From Betaproteobacteria bacterium (GTDB lineage Bacteria > Pseudomonadota > Gammaproteobacteria > Burkholderiales > Rhodocyclaceae): DNA of 8,321 nt. This document shows positions 5,594 through 8,321 of the stretch, piece by piece. Under the pieces are notes generated by a model. It ran no database searches. It worked only from the letters and a program-made list of their open reading frames with translations, and was not told the origin of the DNA. The stretch is taken from positions 1 through 8,321 of the forward strand of contig BNUC01000149.1 in NCBI GenBank assembly GCA_025997075.1, given 5' to 3'. Numbering within the stretch: position 1 is the first letter of the stretch; the number at the start of each line of letters is the position of its first letter. Made by a program: the position numbers and the translations under genes.

Positions 5594-6562
5594 TTACTTG
5601 CCGAGTTCCATCTTCGAAAGAAGATCGTTAAAGAACACGTACTGGTCATCGACAAACTTGACGGCTTCTTCAGGACTCCGGTACTGGACGATCATTCCCC
5701 TGGAGACGATGAAATTCTTGAATTCATCGGTACTGGCCGCCTTTTGCAGCGCTGCCGCCAGTTTGTCCACCACGGGCTTCGGTGTTCCCCTAGGCGCCCC
5801 AAAACCACCCCATCCGGCGAATTCGAGCTTGATTCCACTTTCGATCAAGGTCGGCACATTCGGGAAGGCCGGATCACGTTGCGGCGTCATGACCGCGAGA
5901 ATCTTCAGCTTGCCCGCGTCCAAACCCGCCTTGACTTCTCCGGCATTGACCGACACGGCCTCGATATGCTTGCCCATCAGCGCCGTTACAGCCGGCGCTG
6001 CGCCCTCGAACGGGATATGGTTGAAAATCACGCCCTGATTGATTTCCAGCGCCGAGGCGGCGATATGCCAGATCGAACCGGTACCGGAATTACCAACGCG
6101 CACCTTGCCCGGATTGTCTTTCGCATACTTGATGAACTCGGCGATGGTATTGTACGGCGCATCGGCGGGCACGGTCACCGCCGCCGGCACCATCGTCACC
6201 AGACCGATAAACTCGAAAGAAGTCGGCCCCAGATCGGAAAGCTTGAGCGCTTTGTGCATCACCAACTCGACCGGGATGTAGCTCAGGGTATAACCGTCCG
6301 GCGTGCCGCGTGCGACCTGGGACATGCCAACGCCACCGGAACCCCCTGCCTTATTGGTTACGACAACCGGCTTACCCAGCGGCGCTTCCAAACCCTTGGC
6401 AATGATGCGCGAAGTCATGTCCGAAGCGCCGCCCGGATTGAACGGCACGACGATCGTCACTTCACGCTCAGGGAAGGCACCTTGTGCAAGCGCTTGCGTG
6501 ACGCCTCCGGTCAACATGGCAAACGACAAAACCGCTGTAGACAACAAACTGATTTTTCTCAT
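5594..6562 (-). CDS. tctC: tripartite tricarboxylate transporter substrate-binding protein, TctC/Bug family
   Basis: The 322-residue precursor is a periplasmic binding protein that hands a carboxylated substrate to TctA. The signal peptide is obvious: MRK, a hydrophobic stretch to about 20, and a likely signal peptidase cut after ALA at 24-26 (before Gln27). The mature part shows the Bug hallmarks FPEREVTIVVPFNPGG (30-45), ASDMTSRI, VVVTNKAGGSGGVGMSQVARGTPDGYTL (67-92 region), VRVGNSGTGSIWHIAA and GWGGFGAPRGTPKPVVDKL. Bug proteins bind citrate, amino acids, nicotinate, sugar acids and others, and the sequence alone does not tell which; the downstream aldolase and kinase suggest a sugar acid. 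The start has a near-perfect AGGAGG on the - strand about 8 bases upstream. It lies 72 bases after tctA, in the reverse of the usual tctC-B-A order. Confidence 0.94.
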   Translation of the reverse strand: MRKISLLSTAVLSFAMLTGGVTQALAQGAFPEREVTIVVPFNPGGASDMTSRIIAKGLEAPLGKPVVVTNKAGGSGGVGMSQVARGTPDGYTLSYIPVELVMHKALKLSDLGPTSFEFIGLVTMVPAAVTVPADAPYNTIAEFIKYAKDNPGKVRVGNSGTGSIWHIAASALEINQGVIFNHIPFEGAAPAVTALMGKHIEAVSVNAGEVKAGLDAGKLKILAVMTPQRDPAFPNVPTLIESGIKLEFAGWGGFGAPRGTPKPVVDKLAAALQKAASTDEFKNFIVSRGMIVQYRSPEEAVKFVDDQYVFFNDLLSKMELGK

Positions 6563-6634
6563 CTCTTTTCCTCCTTGGTTGATAAAGTTGCTTCTGCTTC
6601 AAGAAATCGTTTTGACGCATACCGCATCATCGGA

Positions 6635-8137
6635 TCAATCCACTTCCCCGGCCAATGCCAACTTCTTGTTCTTGATTTCCGCCAAAACACTGCTGATCAG
6701 CACGATCACCGCGAGGATCAGCATGATCAGCGAAATCGGACTCTGCACCAGACCGATCAGGCTGCCATTGTTCATTTTCACTGACTGGAGCAAGGCCTTT
6801 TCCATCATGGAGCTGAGTACATAGGTCAGGACGATCGGAGCCATGGGTATATCAATCTTCTTCATCACGTAGCCGAGCACGCCAAACACGAGCATCACGC
6901 CGACATCCCACAGATCGTTGGATACCGTGTAGGCGCCAATGGTGCAAATTATAAGAACGATGGGATACAACAGCTTTGCCGGAACCATGGCGATCTTCGC
7001 CCACCATCCGGCCATCGGCAGATTCATGATCAGCAGTATCGCATTGCCGATAAACATGCTGGCGATGACACCCCAGACGAAAGTCGGATCCTGTGTAAAC
7101 AGGACAGGGCCGGGAGTCAAGCCATGCATGATGAATGCACCCAGAAGAATGGCGATCGTCGGCGAGCTGGGAATTCCCAACGTCAGCAACGGAATCATGG
7201 CGCCGCCGCAATAAGAATTATTGGCTGTTTCCGGTCCGGCCACGCCTTCGATGGCGCCCTTTCCAAATCTTTCGGGATTTTTCGATAACTTCTTTTCCAG
7301 CGAATAAGAAATCAGCGCGGGAACCGCCGAGCTTGTTCCCGGAATCAAACCAATGAGGAAACCCAGACCGGTTCCCCGGAATATCGCCAGGCTCGCCGGC
7401 CTGATCTCATCCTTGTTCGGAAACAGACTCGTCAGCTTTTCCGGTTTACCGACGGCCATCAGATTTTCCATACCAAGAAAAATTTCCGACAATCCGAACA
7501 AACCCATGGAAACCGTGACGAGATCCAGCCCCTCGATCAGGAACGGCTGCCCAAACGTGTAGCGCATCACACCCGAGACCGGGTCCATTCCAATGATCGA
7601 CAGCGAAAGGCCGATGAACATGGCTACTAGCCCGCGTACGATGGATGTTCCCATCAAGCCGACCACCATGGTCAAGCCAAACAACATCAGCGAGAACATT
7701 TCGGTCGGTCCGAAACGCAGCGCGAATTCGGCCAGAGGCGGGCCAATCAGCGCAAGCCCGATGATCGATGCGATGCCGCCGACAAATGAACCAACGGCCG
7801 CAATACCCAGAGCGACCCCGGCCCTTCCTTGCTTGGCCATTTCGTGTCCGTCCAGGCAGGTGATCACCGATGCTGCCTCGCCAGGCGTGTTGATCAGAAC
7901 CGAGGTGATCGTCCCTCCATACATCCCGCCATAATAGATGCCGGAGAGCATGATGATCGCCGACACCGGAGACATTCCGTACGTCAAAGGAATCAACTTG
8001 GCTGTCGCTGTCGTCGGGCCGATGCCGGGAAGCACACCCACCAACTGCCCAACCGTGACACCAACCAGGCAATACAGCAGGTTTTGCCACGTCATGGCTA
8101 CGGTAAAACCGGACAACAGTCCCTCAAAGGATTCCAT
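6635..8137 (-). CDS. tctA: tripartite tricarboxylate transporter large permease TctA
   Basis: The 500-residue inner-membrane protein is the large, translocating subunit of a TTT secondary transporter, normally with about 12 transmembrane helices and driven by an ion gradient. Family marks: [20 protein letters not shown] (34-53), [11 protein letters not shown] (66-76), [25 protein letters not shown], and in the second half [37 protein letters not shown] and [19 protein letters not shown], the two PG-containing repeats lining the transport path. Length is normal for TctA alone, so no TctB domain is fused to it. It is the first gene of the visible - strand operon, with AGGAGG about 11 bases before the ATG. 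The partner small subunit TctB is not seen on either side within the window. Substrate is inferred from neighbours to be a sugar acid. Confidence 0.95.
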   Translation of the reverse strand: MESFEGLLSGFTVAMTWQNLLYCLVGVTVGQLVGVLPGIGPTTATAKLIPLTYGMSPVSAIIMLSGIYYGGMYGGTITSVLINTPGEAASVITCLDGHEMAKQGRAGVALGIAAVGSFVGGIASIIGLALIGPPLAEFALRFGPTEMFSLMLFGLTMVVGLMGTSIVRGLVAMFIGLSLSIIGMDPVSGVMRYTFGQPFLIEGLDLVTVSMGLFGLSEIFLGMENLMAVGKPEKLTSLFPNKDEIRPASLAIFRGTGLGFLIGLIPGTSSAVPALISYSLEKKLSKNPERFGKGAIEGVAGPETANNSYCGGAMIPLLTLGIPSSPTIAILLGAFIMHGLTPGPVLFTQDPTFVWGVIASMFIGNAILLIMNLPMAGWWAKIAMVPAKLLYPIVLIICTIGAYTVSNDLWDVGVMLVFGVLGYVMKKIDIPMAPIVLTYVLSSMMEKALLQSVKMNNGSLIGLVQSPISLIMLILAVIVLISSVLAEIKNKKLALAGEVD

Positions 8138-8148
8138 TTCTAATTACT

Positions 8149-8154
8149 CCTCCT
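8149..8154 (-). promoter_or_regulatory. Shine-Dalgarno sequence of tctA
   Basis: The - strand reads GCAGGAGGAGTAATTAG before the ATG at 8137, giving AGGAGG (8149-8154) or the shifted GAGGAG with 9-11 bases to the start. It fixes the start of TctA at 8137. Confidence 0.7.
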
Positions 8155-8198
8155 GCACCGGGGGCGGAAACAAATTCATCGTAAAACCAACTCCGGTT

Positions 8199-8255
8199 GA
8201 AACCCCGCCCGTAAGAAAGGTGGGAGCCATACCCCGGCTTGAAGGCAGGGGTTTC
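8199..8255. repeat. nested inverted repeat, two inner hairpins inside 8-bp outer arms
   Basis: GAAACCCC (8199-8206) pairs with GGGGTTTC (8248-8255). Inside, CCCGCC (8204-8209) can pair with GGTGGG (8219-8224) with one G-T wobble, and ACCCC (8231-8235) with GGGGT (8248-8252) around GGCTTGAAGGCA, so alternative folds compete for the same arms. The compact multi-hairpin arrangement recalls the structured ends of IS200/IS605-type elements or a structured leader RNA of the tctA operon, but neither can be proved here. No transposase is visible in the window. Confidence 0.45.
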
Positions 8256-8262
8256 GGCGACC

Positions 8263-8295
8263 GTTTTGGGAGGGGATGCAAATCCCTCCCAAAAC
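8263..8295. repeat. 12-bp perfect inverted repeat upstream of tctA
   Basis: GTTTTGGGAGGG (8263-8274) pairs without mismatch with CCCTCCCAAAAC (8284-8295) around a 9-base loop. The T run is in the 5' arm and the A run in the 3' arm on both strands, the reverse of a standard intrinsic terminator, so I call it a repeat rather than a terminator. Immediately beyond, GGCCTGAAGGCC (8310-8321) forms a further 4-bp stem with a 4-base loop and runs into the window edge. Confidence 0.6.
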
Positions 8296-8321
8296 ACGTT
8301 AGACCGACAGGCCTGAAGGCC

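Noticed and set aside
5744..6784. 346-residue + strand frame antisense to tctC and the end of tctA
   Set aside because: His/Arg/Gln-rich composition typical of an antisense shadow, no domain, no ribosome site, and it spans two real genes on the other strand.
8263..8295. Rho-independent terminator call for the 12-bp stem
   Set aside because: The T and A runs are inside the arms in the wrong order on both strands and no T run follows the stem.
8145..8321. 3' end of a tctB or tnpB gene running in from the right edge
   Set aside because: The two open - strand frames lack membrane helices or TnpB motifs, and the open + strand frame begins inside antisense tctA; the hairpins explain the lack of stops better.

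Overview
The window looks like chromosomal DNA of a betaproteobacterium (Burkholderiales, Rhodocyclales or Nitrosomonadales type). The reasons are a hemD-hemX-hemY block with overlapping genes, a TctA/TctC tripartite tricarboxylate transporter with a Bug-type binding protein (a family greatly expanded in this class), and moderately high GC content. No rRNA, tRNA, CRISPR array or intact transposase is visible. The exact genus cannot be read from the sequence.

Left part (1-1121): the tail of an XRE-family helix-turn-helix regulator runs in from the left edge on the + strand. It faces a small monotopic phosphoglycosyl transferase of the bacterial sugar transferase family on the - strand, which would start a polysaccharide or glycan repeat unit on undecaprenyl phosphate. 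A 234-base gap without a recognisable gene separates that gene from the divergent heme block.

Middle (1122-3844): hemD, hemX and hemY lie on the + strand with 8-base and 4-base overlaps, so they are almost certainly co-transcribed and translationally coupled. HemD closes uroporphyrinogen III. HemX and HemY are membrane-anchored accessory proteins. hemC, the usual partner upstream of hemD, is absent. HemY is only 191 residues, about half the usual length, and ends in a low-complexity tail. The 242-base gap after hemY holds a small hairpin and a long near-perfect inverted repeat of a common proteobacterial dispersed type.

Right part (3845-8137, all - strand, transcribed right to left): tctA, tctC, a DgoA-type 2-keto-3-deoxy-6-phosphogalactonate aldolase and a PfkB-family sugar kinase form a compact operon. 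The simplest reading is that TctC/TctA import a sugar acid, an upstream dehydratase outside the window or direct uptake supplies a 2-keto-3-deoxy acid, the kinase phosphorylates it, and the aldolase splits it to pyruvate and glyceraldehyde 3-phosphate. Two points are unusual. No tctB is seen between or next to the transporter genes within the window. The kinase also resembles the YihV (sulfofructose kinase) branch of PfkB proteins more than classical KdgK or DgoK. A hairpin between tctC and the aldolase gene may set different expression levels for binding protein and enzymes.

Right edge (8138-8321): the leader of tctA contains a strong Shine-Dalgarno sequence and, further upstream, at least three closely packed inverted repeats. 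The order and nature of whatever lies beyond 8321 is unknown.
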